A stretch of DNA of 64,000 nucleotides from Virgibacillus_F flavescens (GCF_050574275.1 NZ_CP192260.1:2294001-2358000); one strand, 5' to 3'; positions 17,986-26,346 are shown, numbered from the stretch's first letter. Notes: a model not told the origin generated them from the letters alone. Made by a program: numbers and translations.

Positions 17986-18007
17986 TTTCTTTCACCTCAC
18001 CATAATA

Positions 18008-18051
18008 AGAACGTTTGTTCTCATTATATGTGGTAAGTGCTAAATTATCAA
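18008..18051 (-). promoter_or_regulatory. yqjW promoter with LexA (SOS) box
   Basis: On the minus strand TTGATA (18051-18046) and a perfect TATAAT (18028-18023) are separated by 17 bases. One base later comes AGAAC-AAAC-GTTCT (18021-18008). Its GAAC-N4-GTTC core is the invariant part of the Bacillus LexA site. The position would block transcription when LexA is bound. Confidence 0.82.
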
Positions 18052-18080
18052 TGGAAATTAATTCTTTTGTTGGTTTAAAA

Positions 18081-18110
18081 AATAAAAAACCAGAGCAAAG
18101 TGCTCCGGTT
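18081..18110 (-). terminator. intrinsic terminator of yqkF
   Basis: AACC-A-GAGCA pairs with TGCTC-C-GGTT (one mismatch) around a 3-base loop. An A-rich tract on the plus strand gives the U-run for minus-strand transcription. Confidence 0.72.
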
Positions 18111-18114
18111 ACAA

Positions 18115-19032
18115 TTATCTGTGCTTATCGTATTTTATCGGTTTGGTAATGGCTTGAAGAGATTGATAAAGCTCATTATTTAATGGGTTTCCAGTGTAAT
18201 GATCCGAGTTGCTTTTAACCTGATCGACAGTGCTTGCTCCGAATACCGCACTTGCTACAGCTGGGTGATGAAGTATATAGTGAAACGCTGTATTATTAAG
18301 TGAAGCGCCATTTAAGGTGTTTGACAGCTTCTGATGAATTTGCAGCAACTCACCTTGAGAATAATCAAGAAAACCATCCTGTGCTTTCTTTTCGATTTGC
18401 TCTACTCCGTTATCCGTAAGAAAACCTTTTGCTAAAGGACCACGTGCTAAAACACTAATATCATGCTGATTCAGCAGATCCAATATTTCCTCTTCCGGAC
18501 GTCGGTCTAGCATATTATATTGCATCATTACGCCATCAATGGAGGATCGTTTTACATATTCACGGATAACATTAGGTCTTATCGAAGAGATACCATAGGC
18601 ACGGATAACCCCCTCCTGCTTTAATTCATCAAATGCTGAGATAGTTTCATCAATCGGATCATCTAACGTCCCGCCATGCAGCATGTAAAAGTCGAGATAA
18701 TCTGTTTGTAATCGTCGTAAACTATCCTTCAAACCATTTTTAATATGCGATCTGGAAGGATCCCAATGCCAGTCCTTTTTATTTCGATCAAAGTTATTAC
18801 CAACTTTAGAAGTAAGGATAATGTCTTTTCGCTTATTCTGAATAGCCTTTCCAACAATTTCTTCATTGACACCAAAATCATAGAGATCTGCTGTATCAAG
18901 GTGATTAATACCTGTATCCAAAGCTTGATCAATAATTTTAGATGCTTCTTGAGAGTCAGTTCCAAGTGACATACAGCCAAGCGTCAGTTCTGAAATGTAT
19001 ACATCTGATTTTCCTAATTGATTTGTTTTCAT
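18115..19032 (-). CDS. yqkF: aldo/keto reductase (YqkF)
   Basis: A 305-residue NAD(P)H-dependent aldo/keto reductase. The active-site region NHLDTADLYDFG holds the catalytic Asp and Tyr, the lysine is in LTSKVGNNF and the histidine in DFYMLHGG. The C-terminal cofactor phosphate-binding region (AVFGASTVDQVKSN) is present. The physiological carbonyl substrate is unknown. GGAGG lies 9 bases before the ATG. It is the orthologue by position of B. subtilis yqkF, next to nudF and transcribed divergently from it. Confidence 0.9.
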   Translation of the reverse strand: MKTNQLGKSDVYISELTLGCMSLGTDSQEASKIIDQALDTGINHLDTADLYDFGVNEEIVGKAIQNKRKDIILTSKVGNNFDRNKKDWHWDPSRSHIKNGLKDSLRRLQTDYLDFYMLHGGTLDDPIDETISAFDELKQEGVIRAYGISSIRPNVIREYVKRSSIDGVMMQYNMLDRRPEEEILDLLNQHDISVLARGPLAKGFLTDNGVEQIEKKAQDGFLDYSQGELLQIHQKLSNTLNGASLNNTAFHYILHHPAVASAVFGASTVDQVKSNSDHYTGNPLNNELYQSLQAITKPIKYDKHR

Positions 19033-19164
19033 TTAATAACCTCCATTTTTTTCTTATATAGGAATAGTGTAAAAATAAGTTCATGCAAATACAACTATTT
19101 CAGCGTATAGCAGATATTTTATTTGTGTTAAAATGGGGAAGGAAAAGTAGTGGGAGGGTTGTTC

Positions 19165-19710
19165 ATGAAGAAGTTTGAAGAAAAGACAATACGGTCGGAA
19201 CAGATATATGCTGGTAAAGTAGTAAATTTACAAGTTGATGAAGTAACTTTACCGAATGGCAAAACATCCAAGCGTGAAATTATTAAACACCCTGGAGCCG
19301 TAGCGGTCATTCCAGTTACAAAAGATAATAAAATAGTTTTGGTAGAACAATACCGAAAGCCTCTGGAAAAGTCACTTGTTGAAATTCCGGCAGGTAAATT
19401 GGAACCAGGTGAAGATCCAGAAGCAGCAGCAATCAGAGAATTAGAAGAAGAAACCGGATATACTACAAACGAATTAACATTTGTGACGTCTTTTTATACA
19501 TCGCCCGGGTTTGCAGATGAACTTATGCACATATATGTCACTGATAACCTGGAACAAGTAAAAGAAAAAGTAGATGGTGACGATGACGAATTTATCGAAA
19601 TACTAGAGTTAACATTGTCCGAAGCAAAGCAATATGTGTTGGAAAATCGTATACATGACGCAAAAACAAACTATGCGATCCTTTATCTTCACGCATTGGA
19701 GATGAAATAA
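19165..19710 (+). CDS. nudF: ADP-ribose pyrophosphatase (Nudix hydrolase)
   Basis: A 181-residue Nudix hydrolase that splits ADP-ribose to AMP and ribose-5-phosphate. The complete Nudix box (GKLEPGEDPEAAAI followed by RELEEETGY) is at about 79-101. TSPGFADE after the box and the N-terminal SGK/REI beta strands are typical of the ADP-ribose pyrophosphatase group. The ATG follows GGGAGGG by 6 bases; a GTG five codons upstream overlaps that site and is rejected. The next gene, for an endonuclease-Q-like protein, starts 3 bases after the stop, so the two form an operon. Confidence 0.92.
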   Translation: MKKFEEKTIRSEQIYAGKVVNLQVDEVTLPNGKTSKREIIKHPGAVAVIPVTKDNKIVLVEQYRKPLEKSLVEIPAGKLEPGEDPEAAAIRELEEETGYTTNELTFVTSFYTSPGFADELMHIYVTDNLEQVKEKVDGDDDEFIEILELTLSEAKQYVLENRIHDAKTNYAILYLHALEMK

Positions 19711-19713
19711 AGC

Positions 19714-20895
19714 ATGCTCCAATCTTTCTTTGCCGATCTGCATATTCACATTGGGCGTGATATGTATGATAAGCCAGTTAAAATCACAGGCTCTAAAAGT
19801 CTGACACTAACAAATATCCTGCTTGAATCCAGCAGAAATAAAGGTATTCATATGGTAGGGATAATTGATTGTCATACACCACATGTCCAGCAGGAATTAA
19901 AACAGTTATTGAACAATAAACAGGCAATTGAACTGGATGATGGAGGTATTCGATTTGAAAAAGTGACCTTGATTTTAGGTTCGGAAATAGAAGTCTATGA
20001 TGAAAATTGTCAGGGACCCATACACGTCCTCTGTTATCTACCAACGCTAGCAAAGATGGAAGAGTTTACTGTGTGGCTTGCAACAAAAATGACAAACATC
20101 AATTTAAGTTCACAACGTTATTACGGGTCAGCAAAAGATTTACAATACAAAGTAAAAGAATTGGATGGCATGTTTGTTCCCGCTCATGTGTTTACTCCGT
20201 TTAAAAGCACGTATGGGAAAGGTGTCAAACAATCGCTTGAAGAAGTATTCGATACAGATCTAATAGATGCGATAGAGCTTGGCCTCAGTTCAGATACCAG
20301 CATGGCTGATCAAATAGAGGAACTGCATGCGTATACATTTCTATCTAATTCTGACGCACACTCACTAGGTAAAATTGCACGGGAATATCAGGAAATTGCT
20401 ATGGAAGAGCCGTCATTTAAAGAATTAAACTGGGCAATACATCAAGTGAATGACAGAAGAATAATCCGTAACTTTGGGATGAACCCTCAACTTGGGAAGT
20501 ATTACGCGACTGTTTGTCGAAAATGTCTTACACCGCTAAATTCGAGCAATCAAATTTGTTCATCATGTGGCTCAACTAAGATTGTAAAGGGCGTGGCAGA
20601 TCGAATAAAAGAACTTGCTGGTACAGGTGAAAATAATAGAAAGAGGCCGCAGTACATGTATCAGGTCCCACTTGAATATTTGCCGTCCCTTGGCCGCAAG
20701 ACATTCACCAAATTATTAGAGCAATTTGGTACAGAAATGAACATTATTCATCACGTTTCAGTTGAATCTTTAAATGATACTGTTCCGGTCAAAGTGTCAC
20801 AAGCAATCATTCAAATGCGAAGTGGAGAATTATCGATTACAGCAGGTGGTGGCGGAAAATACGGCAGTATAGATTCTCCTAAACAAAAATATTAG
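19714..20895 (+). CDS. endonuclease Q-like PHP-domain DNA repair nuclease
   Basis: A 393-residue PHP-domain protein. Metal-binding motifs are ADLHIH (8-13), GSEIEVYDE, PAHVFTPF and SNSDAHS. A C4 zinc finger CRKC…CSSCG and a C-terminal helix-hairpin-helix-like region (EYLPSLGRKTFTKLLEQFG) follow. This architecture matches endonuclease Q, which nicks DNA 5' to deaminated bases such as hypoxanthine and uracil in archaea and some Bacillus. Older annotations call the B. subtilis counterpart YqxK a helicase-like protein, but no helicase motif is visible here. It is coupled to nudF, so both may act on damaged or modified nucleotides. The enzymatic role is inferred from family. Confidence 0.8.
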   Translation: MLQSFFADLHIHIGRDMYDKPVKITGSKSLTLTNILLESSRNKGIHMVGIIDCHTPHVQQELKQLLNNKQAIELDDGGIRFEKVTLILGSEIEVYDENCQGPIHVLCYLPTLAKMEEFTVWLATKMTNINLSSQRYYGSAKDLQYKVKELDGMFVPAHVFTPFKSTYGKGVKQSLEEVFDTDLIDAIELGLSSDTSMADQIEELHAYTFLSNSDAHSLGKIAREYQEIAMEEPSFKELNWAIHQVNDRRIIRNFGMNPQLGKYYATVCRKCLTPLNSSNQICSSCGSTKIVKGVADRIKELAGTGENNRKRPQYMYQVPLEYLPSLGRKTFTKLLEQFGTEMNIIHHVSVESLNDTVPVKVSQAIIQMRSGELSITAGGGGKYGSIDSPKQKY

Positions 20896-21047
20896 TAGAA
20901 GAAATTAAGTAGATTATGGTATTTTTATTTGGAATTCCTCATAGTTTTGAAGTATACGATAGTTTGTATCACTTGAAATTATAAAAACTTAAGCATTCAC
21001 CAGTAAATTTGGTATTTTAAGTTTTTTCAAAAGAGCGGGGGACTCCA

Positions 21048-21686
21048 ATGCTACAAAATAAAAAAAGTATCGTTAACCACTTGAGAAAATACGCCACCAT
21101 CTATTTATTTATGCTTGTATTGTTTTTAACAGGAGTTATCTTTGGTGCAGTTATAGTAAATAGCATGAACGTTATCCAAAAGCAGGACCTGATCTTTTAC
21201 CTGGAACGATTTTTTGAAAGAATAGCGGATAGTCAGGAAATTGATAGTAGTGAAATACTAAAAAACAGCTTTTTTTACCATGCTAAATATTTGCTTTTAC
21301 TATTTATTCTCGGCTTCTCGGTAATTGGTCTGCCTATCATTTGGATATTGCTATTTTTAAAAGGATTAGTTGTAGGATTTTCCGTAGGATTTATTGTAAA
21401 TCAATTAGGCTTAAAAGGGTTATTTCTTGCATCATTGTCGATAGCACCTCAAAATCTGGTCGTCATACCCATTTATCTAATTGCGGGAAGCTTATCCATG
21501 ATTTTTTCGTTAACCTTATTAAATAAATTATTTTCAAGGCGATTATCCCAACCTATTTTACAACCACTTAGTCGTTACGTAATTGTTTTCACATTATTAC
21601 TGGCAGGAGCACTTCTTGCGGCGTTATTAGAAGCTTATGTATCGAATGAAGCAATGGAAGCCTTAATAAGAACATTGTACAAATAA
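21048..21686 (+). CDS. spoIIM: stage II sporulation protein M
   Basis: A 212-residue polytopic membrane protein, with about five hydrophobic segments, of the SpoIIM/DUF95 family. SpoIIM is part of the SpoIID-IIM-IIP complex that thins septal peptidoglycan and drives engulfment of the forespore. Visible are the N-terminal helix (LFMLVLFLTGVIFGAVIV) and the conserved LGFSVIGLPI and APQNLVVIP segments. The start is ATG behind AGCGGGGGA. It lies directly before fur, as in B. subtilis. The 150 bases upstream do not show a clear sigma-E promoter. Confidence 0.93.
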   Translation: MLQNKKSIVNHLRKYATIYLFMLVLFLTGVIFGAVIVNSMNVIQKQDLIFYLERFFERIADSQEIDSSEILKNSFFYHAKYLLLLFILGFSVIGLPIIWILLFLKGLVVGFSVGFIVNQLGLKGLFLASLSIAPQNLVVIPIYLIAGSLSMIFSLTLLNKLFSRRLSQPILQPLSRYVIVFTLLLAGALLAALLEAYVSNEAMEALIRTLYK

Positions 21687-21700
21687 TAATTAATGCTATA

Positions 21701-21768
21701 TAACAATAATTATTGTTAGTTGTTTATAATAATTATACTTTGACACTTGTTCCAACAGTGCCTATAAT
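21701..21768 (+). promoter_or_regulatory. fur promoter with PerR-type box and AT-rich palindrome
   Basis: A textbook promoter, TTGACA (21740-21745), 17 bases, TATAAT (21763-21768), drives fur. TTATAAT-A-ATTATAC at 21724-21738 matches the PerR box TTATAAT-N-ATTATAA at 14 of 15 positions, directly before the -35. A separate 18-base perfect palindrome, TAACAATAATTATTGTTA, lies at 21701-21718 and may be a second Fur/PerR-family site. In B. subtilis fur is PerR-controlled, so the same is likely here. Confidence 0.8.
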
Positions 21769-21801
21769 AATAAGTGGGAATAGTGAGGGAGGAAACTTGC
21801 C

Positions 21802-22257
21802 ATGGAACACCGAATTGATCGAATTAAAAAGCTACTCCATGCACAAAGCTACAAACTGACTCCACAGCGCGAGGCTACTGTTAGAGTACTCTTGGAACGT
21901 GAAGAAGACCATTTAAGTGCTGAAGAAATATATTTACTTGTTAAAGATAAAGCGCCTGAAATAGGTCTTGCCACTGTATATCGTACATTGGAGTTATTGT
22001 CAGAATTGAAGATTGTAGACAAAATAAACTTTGGCGATGGTGTTTCAAGGTATGATCTTCGTAAAGAAGGAGCAGAACACTTTCACCATCATTTAGTATG
22101 TATTGAATGTGGCTCTGTTGAGGAAATCGTGGATGATCTATTGGAAGATGTTGAAAAGATCATTGAAAATGATTGGGGTTTCCAAGTGAAAGATCACCGC
22201 TTAACATTTCACGGAATTTGTAAGCAATGTCAAAAAGTAGCTGTTAAATCTACATAA
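21802..22257 (+). CDS. fur: ferric uptake regulator, Fur family
   Basis: A 151-residue metal-dependent repressor. An N-terminal winged helix contains YKLTPQREATVRVLL and the recognition region GLATVYRTLELL. The C-terminal dimerisation and metal domain has EHFHHHLVCIECG and CKQC, giving two CxxC zinc-binding pairs. Fur with Fe(II) represses iron-uptake genes. Position between spoIIM and yqzK matches B. subtilis Fur rather than PerR or Zur. GGGAGGA precedes the ATG. The promoter carries a PerR-type box, and an intrinsic terminator follows. Confidence 0.95.
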   Translation: MEHRIDRIKKLLHAQSYKLTPQREATVRVLLEREEDHLSAEEIYLLVKDKAPEIGLATVYRTLELLSELKIVDKINFGDGVSRYDLRKEGAEHFHHHLVCIECGSVEEIVDDLLEDVEKIIENDWGFQVKDHRLTFHGICKQCQKVAVKST

Positions 22258-22271
22258 AAATAAATAATGCT

Positions 22272-22310
22272 AAGCCTTTTTTCGATGTGAAAGTGAAAAG
22301 AGGCTTTTTT
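22272..22310 (+). terminator. intrinsic terminator after fur
   Basis: A long stem (AAGCCTTTTTTC / GAAAAGAGGCTT, one G-U pair) is followed by a T run, 14 bases past the stop. Confidence 0.85.
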
Positions 22311-22354
22311 AATTGATTCAACTAATCAGGTGCACAAGTCCGCAATTCATAGTT

Positions 22355-22904
22355 GTAGTTGACACAGTATCTTTATACTGCGAATTAACTTCTGTTTGTT
22401 TACTCACCGGAAATAGATCAGGAAGTAACAGCAACGAGATTTCCGCAGATGGCAGTCGCGCACCTTAGGGCGGCTGGTGAGCCTCCTCGTGCTACCGCAC
22501 TCCGGGGTCTCACCTATGCCTGTCCTCCCGCAGGAGTCGACTGCCATCCGCTCCAATCTCTTGTCGGAATATATATGATATTAGATTGTATAGGGCACAA
22601 TCAAATGCGCTACTTATTCAACTGAAAAAGAGATAGATTTTAAAATTACGTTATCTCACCTTAACCCAGCATCATCGAATTCACGAGACTCCTGTGGGAA
22701 CAGCGCGAGCTGAAGATCCCGCAGGAAAGCGGTTTTTGCTTATCCGAGGAAGCTGAAGCCGTGCCCACGGGAAGCGAAGTGAATTCGATGATGCGATCGC
22801 AGATCCTCTTATTTTGTACTTCAGGTTACTTTTTCAGTACACTGTCAGCAGCATTTCTAAGGTGGTGCGTTACTTCACAATTTTCATCAACTGCGACAAA
22901 GTAA
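22355..22904 (-). repeat. interspersed repeat, copy 1 (reverse orientation) with nested element
   Basis: This fills most of the 885-base gap between fur and yqzK; no gene is seen. In reverse complement it ends with a 35-base segment (TTAATTCGCAGTATA…GTCAACTAC) shared with the copies near 28.3 and 62.5 kb. It begins with TTACTTTGTCG…AGTTGATG, shared with the copy at 62.1 kb. Internal shared pieces include GCGCACCTTAGGGC and GGTGAGACCCCGGAGTG. The inner part at 22621-22838 is a separate element. It is markedly more GC-rich than its surroundings. Confidence 0.75.
22621..22838. mobile_element. MITE-like element with 10-bp terminal inverted repeats, copy 1
   Basis: The ends ACTGAAAAAG and CTTTTTCAGT are perfect inverted repeats 218 bases apart. 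Inside is a 126-base hairpin closed by 16-bp perfect arms at 22669-22684 and 22779-22794. The hairpin contains GACTCCTGTGGGAACAGC and GTGCCCACGG. No open frame codes for a transposase, so if mobile it is non-autonomous. The copy at 28.0-28.2 kb has the same layout. Confidence 0.7.
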
Positions 22905-23142
22905 CTAAGTTTATTGCATTCATCATGATTATTTATCTGCGAAAGAAATTAATTAAAATTAAACAATTATAAGGAAAATTATGAGAAGCGGGCATGTCTG
23001 CATTATATTTTACAAAAGTTAGAAAATAGGTTATTTTTATGTTGGGTAATTTTTAACTATAGTTTCATAGTTTTATGTATATTGTTCCTGTTTTTTGGCA
23101 TATCTTTTAATAGTGGAAGCTATGGAAAAGGAGATATGCTAG

Positions 23143-23349
23143 ATGAAGCGAATGTTATGGGACACGCTAAAGGTATTTGTAATCTTTACGATATGTACGT
23201 TCTTGTTTTATTTCGGATTACGTGTGATGCATGCTGAATACAATGGATATCATCGGTACGATCCTCCCGAAGGGCCAGCTGTAAAGGTATACGAAAGCGA
23301 CAATGATTTAATGGATCGGTTTAATTTATTTTTTCGACTAGGAGAGTAA
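23143..23349 (+). CDS. yqzK: YqzK family small membrane protein (DUF4227)
   Basis: A 68-residue protein with one N-terminal membrane helix (about 8-28) and a hydrophilic tail containing NGYHRYDPPEGPAVKVY, the family core. Function is unknown. It sits between fur and xerD as in B. subtilis and ends 5 bases before xerD, so the two are probably cotranscribed. The ATG follows AAAAGGAGATATG-type Shine-Dalgarno sequence. Confidence 0.9.
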   Translation: MKRMLWDTLKVFVIFTICTFLFYFGLRVMHAEYNGYHRYDPPEGPAVKVYESDNDLMDRFNLFFRLGE

Positions 23350-23354
23350 CATGA

Positions 23355-24245
23355 ATGCTAAAATATGCGATCGATGATTTCTTTCATTACTTACAGGTAG
23401 AGCGCGGACTTTCTGATAATACGTTAAGTTCTTATCGACGTGATTTAAAGCGGTATGTCAGCTATCTGGAGAAGGATCTGGATAAAAAAGACTGGAATAC
23501 GATTAATCGAAGTGATTTATTGGGGTTTTTACGTGTATTAAAGGACGAGCAAAAATCGTCAGCTACACTTGCACGTACTCTATCATCGTTACGTTTATTC
23601 CATCAATTTTTATTGCGTGAGCAACTGGTTGATCAAGACCCAAGCATACATATAGAATCACCAAAAAAAGAACAGAAATTACCGTCCATATTATCGTCAA
23701 ATGATGTTGAAAGGTTACTTGCTGTTGCCAGTCGTTCAACTCTTGAGATTCGAAATAAAGCTATGTTGGAGTTGCTTTATGCAACAGGTTTGCGTGTAAC
23801 AGAGCTAATTACTTTAAAAGTGAGCGATCTCCATTTAACGATGGGATTTGTGCGTTGCTTAGGTAAAGGGTCTAAAGAACGCATCGTACCACTAGGTGAT
23901 GTTGCTAAAGGTGCAATAGAAGATTACATAGATAACGCTCGAGGAAGTATCCTGAAACATAAAAAAGAAGATGTGCTTTTTGTTAACCAGCATGGAAGAG
24001 CTTTATCAAGGCAAGGTTTTTGGAAAATCCTAAAAGCAATTGCAAAAGAACGGCAAATCGAAAAGAACATTACACCTCATACATTACGTCATTCATTTGC
24101 CACACATTTGCTTGAAAATGGTGCTGATCTTAGAGCGGTACAGGAAATGCTAGGTCATGCTGACATATCCACGACACAAATTTATACACATGTATCCAAA
24201 TCTCGGTTAAAAGATGTATATAAGGCGTACCATCCTAGAGCATAA
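23355..24245 (+). CDS. xerD: site-specific tyrosine recombinase XerD
   Basis: A 296-residue tyrosine recombinase. With its partner it resolves chromosome dimers at dif near the terminus. All catalytic residues are visible: Arg147 in TGLRVTEL, Lys171 in GKGSKERIVPLG, His242 and Arg245 in PHTLRHSFATHLL, His268 in LGHADISTTQ and the nucleophile Tyr277 in IYTHV. The N-terminal SAM-like core-binding domain spans about 1-105. The ATG is 8 bases after GGAGAG at the end of yqzK. B. subtilis calls this gene ripX/xerD, in the same place. Confidence 0.94.
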   Translation: MLKYAIDDFFHYLQVERGLSDNTLSSYRRDLKRYVSYLEKDLDKKDWNTINRSDLLGFLRVLKDEQKSSATLARTLSSLRLFHQFLLREQLVDQDPSIHIESPKKEQKLPSILSSNDVERLLAVASRSTLEIRNKAMLELLYATGLRVTELITLKVSDLHLTMGFVRCLGKGSKERIVPLGDVAKGAIEDYIDNARGSILKHKKEDVLFVNQHGRALSRQGFWKILKAIAKERQIEKNITPHTLRHSFATHLLENGADLRAVQEMLGHADISTTQIYTHVSKSRLKDVYKAYHPRA

Positions 24246-24335
24246 TTTTTAATTTTAGTTGTCTGACATCCTACAACCTAAACTTAGAGAATACTATAAA
24301 GAAATTCGGGAATATATTTACAGGAGGTTAAAAAC

Positions 24336-25514
24336 ATGAATAATTTTAAGCGCGTTTTTGTAATTGTAATGGATTCAGTAGGTATCGGTGAAGCCCCAGA
24401 CGCTGGAAAATTTAACGACTTGGGTGCAGATACATTGGGGCATATCGCAGATCATATGAATGGACTGAACATGCCAAATATGGAAAAGTTAGGACTTAGT
24501 AATATTCGGGAAATTAAAGGAATTGAAAAGAAAGAAACACCAATGGCGCATTATACTAAAATGCAAGAAGCTTCGAATGGAAAAGATACGATGACAGGAC
24601 ACTGGGAACTAATGGGGTTACATATTGAACAACCCTTCCGTACTTTTCCAGATGGCTTTCCAGCAGAATTAATACAGGAACTGGAAGAAAAATCGGGACG
24701 TAAAATTATTGGTAATAAACCTGCTTCCGGAACTGAAATTCTCGATGAATTAGGCGAGGAACACATGAAGACAGGGGCACTTATTGTTTATACATCCGCT
24801 GATTCTGTACTGCAAATTGCTGCACATGAAGAAGTTGTACCAATAGAAGAGCAATATCGTATTTGTGAAATAGCTCGTGAATTAACGCTTGATGAAAAGT
24901 ATATGGCTGGTCGAGTTATTGCGCGCCCATTTGTTGGAAAACCTGGCGCATTCCTCCGTACTTCAAATCGACATGACTATGCGCTGAAACCATTTGGACG
25001 GACAGTCATGAATGAACTGAAGGACGCAGACTATGACGTCATCGCTATAGGAAAAATTTCAGATATCTATGATGGAGAAGGCGTTACGGAATCCATTCGT
25101 ACGACAGATAACGAAGATGGTATGACCAAATTAGTAGAGTCAATGGAACAGGATTTTGAAGGAATCAGCTTTCTGAATTTAGTTGACTTTGATGCGAAGT
25201 TCGGGCACCGTCGCGATCCAGAAGGTTATGGAAAAGCATTAGAAGCATTCGATGTCAGACTGCCAGAAGTTCTGGATAAGATGAAAGAGGAAGATTTATT
25301 GCTAATTACAGCGGATCATGGTAACGACCCTGTACACGCTGGAACAGATCATACACGTGAATTTGTACCGTTGTTGGCATACCACAAAAATATTAACAAA
25401 GGTGCCTATATAGAAGAAAGAAATACATTTGCCGATCTTGGTGCAACAATTGCAGATAATTTTAAGATTAAAATGCCAAAGTATGGTACAAGTTTTTTAA
25501 AAGATATTCGATAG
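24336..25514 (+). CDS. deoB: phosphopentomutase
   Basis: A 392-residue manganese-dependent mutase of the alkaline-phosphatase superfamily that interconverts ribose-1-phosphate and ribose-5-phosphate (and the deoxy forms). VMDSVGIGEAPD near the N-terminus holds a metal-binding Asp13. The threonine nucleophile lies in GKDTMTGHWE, and C-terminal metal ligands are LLITADHGNDPVHAGTDHTRE. It is first in a three-gene nucleoside salvage operon with punA and pdp. An AGGAGG site precedes the ATG by 9 bases. B. subtilis drm-pupG has the same arrangement. Confidence 0.95.
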   Translation: MNNFKRVFVIVMDSVGIGEAPDAGKFNDLGADTLGHIADHMNGLNMPNMEKLGLSNIREIKGIEKKETPMAHYTKMQEASNGKDTMTGHWELMGLHIEQPFRTFPDGFPAELIQELEEKSGRKIIGNKPASGTEILDELGEEHMKTGALIVYTSADSVLQIAAHEEVVPIEEQYRICEIARELTLDEKYMAGRVIARPFVGKPGAFLRTSNRHDYALKPFGRTVMNELKDADYDVIAIGKISDIYDGEGVTESIRTTDNEDGMTKLVESMEQDFEGISFLNLVDFDAKFGHRRDPEGYGKALEAFDVRLPEVLDKMKEEDLLLITADHGNDPVHAGTDHTREFVPLLAYHKNINKGAYIEERNTFADLGATIADNFKIKMPKYGTSFLKDIR

Positions 25515-25527
25515 GAGGATAATTACT

Positions 25528-26346
25528 ATGTATTGGAATGAGATTCAAGAAGCATCCACATATATTGAAGATAAAATGAGTGGAAAGCCAAGCATTGGAT
25601 TAATTTTAGGTTCTGGACTTGGTGTATTAGGTGAAGAAGTTGAAAATCCGATTACGATTCCTTATAAAGATATTCCTCACTTCCCGGAGTCAACGGTTGC
25701 AGGTCATAAAGGGCAGCTCGTGATAGGAACACTTGAGGGGAAAGAAGTTGTAGCAATGCAGGGACGCTTTCATTACTATGAGGGCTACGGCATGCAGCAG
25801 GTTACATTTCCCGTTCGAGTTATGAAGGAACTTGGAATTGAGACAATGATTGTTACAAATGCAGCCGGAGGCATCAACACGTCTTTCAGTCCAGGAGATT
25901 TAATGCTGATAACAGATCATATTAATAATATGGGTGAAAATCCACTTATTGGACCGAACGATGATCGTTTAGGTGTACGATTCCCGGACATGTCCCAGGT
26001 TTATAATCGCGAACTTCTGTCTGAGGCTGAGGCTTGTGCCAGTGAATTAGGGTTGAGTATTCAAAAGGGTGTCTACGTTGGTAATACTGGTCCTGTCTAT
26101 GAAACACCTGCAGAAATTAAAATGCTGCGTAACTTTGGGGGCGACGCTGTAGGAATGTCAACTGTTCCAGAGGTGATGGTAGCCGGTCATGCCGGAATGC
26201 GCGTCCTTGGAATATCATGTATCTCCAACATGGCTGCAGGAATACTGGATCAGCCGTTAACGCATGATGAAGTAATGGAAACAACTGAGAAAGTCAGAGA
26301 CAACTTTCTGGAATTCGTCAAAAAGATAATCCAAAAAGTATCCTAA
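25528..26346 (+). CDS. punA: purine-nucleoside phosphorylase, trimeric type
   Basis: A 272-residue trimeric purine-nucleoside phosphorylase that splits guanosine and inosine with phosphate. Phosphate-binding GSGLGVLGEEV, AGHKGQLVIG and the RFHYYEGY loop are present. So are TNAAGG, the purine-site glutamate in GPVYETPAEI and the conserved asparagine in SCISNMAAG. The AGGAGGA Shine-Dalgarno overlaps the end of deoB, with 13 bases between the genes. It supplies ribose-1-phosphate to DeoB. Called pupG in B. subtilis. Confidence 0.95.
   Translation: MYWNEIQEASTYIEDKMSGKPSIGLILGSGLGVLGEEVENPITIPYKDIPHFPESTVAGHKGQLVIGTLEGKEVVAMQGRFHYYEGYGMQQVTFPVRVMKELGIETMIVTNAAGGINTSFSPGDLMLITDHINNMGENPLIGPNDDRLGVRFPDMSQVYNRELLSEAEACASELGLSIQKGVYVGNTGPVYETPAEIKMLRNFGGDAVGMSTVPEVMVAGHAGMRVLGISCISNMAAGILDQPLTHDEVMETTEKVRDNFLEFVKKIIQKVS

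Noticed and set aside
20920..21010. Possible sigma-E promoter for spoIIM (TATACGAT as -10)
   Set aside because: The -10 matches 6 of 8 bases, but no acceptable -35 lies at the right distance. The gene is probably sigma-E-controlled, but the site cannot be supported.
22258..23142. Search for a small RNA or T-box between fur and yqzK
   Set aside because: No T-box sequence (TGGNACC-type) or known riboswitch core was found; the structured parts are explained by repeats.
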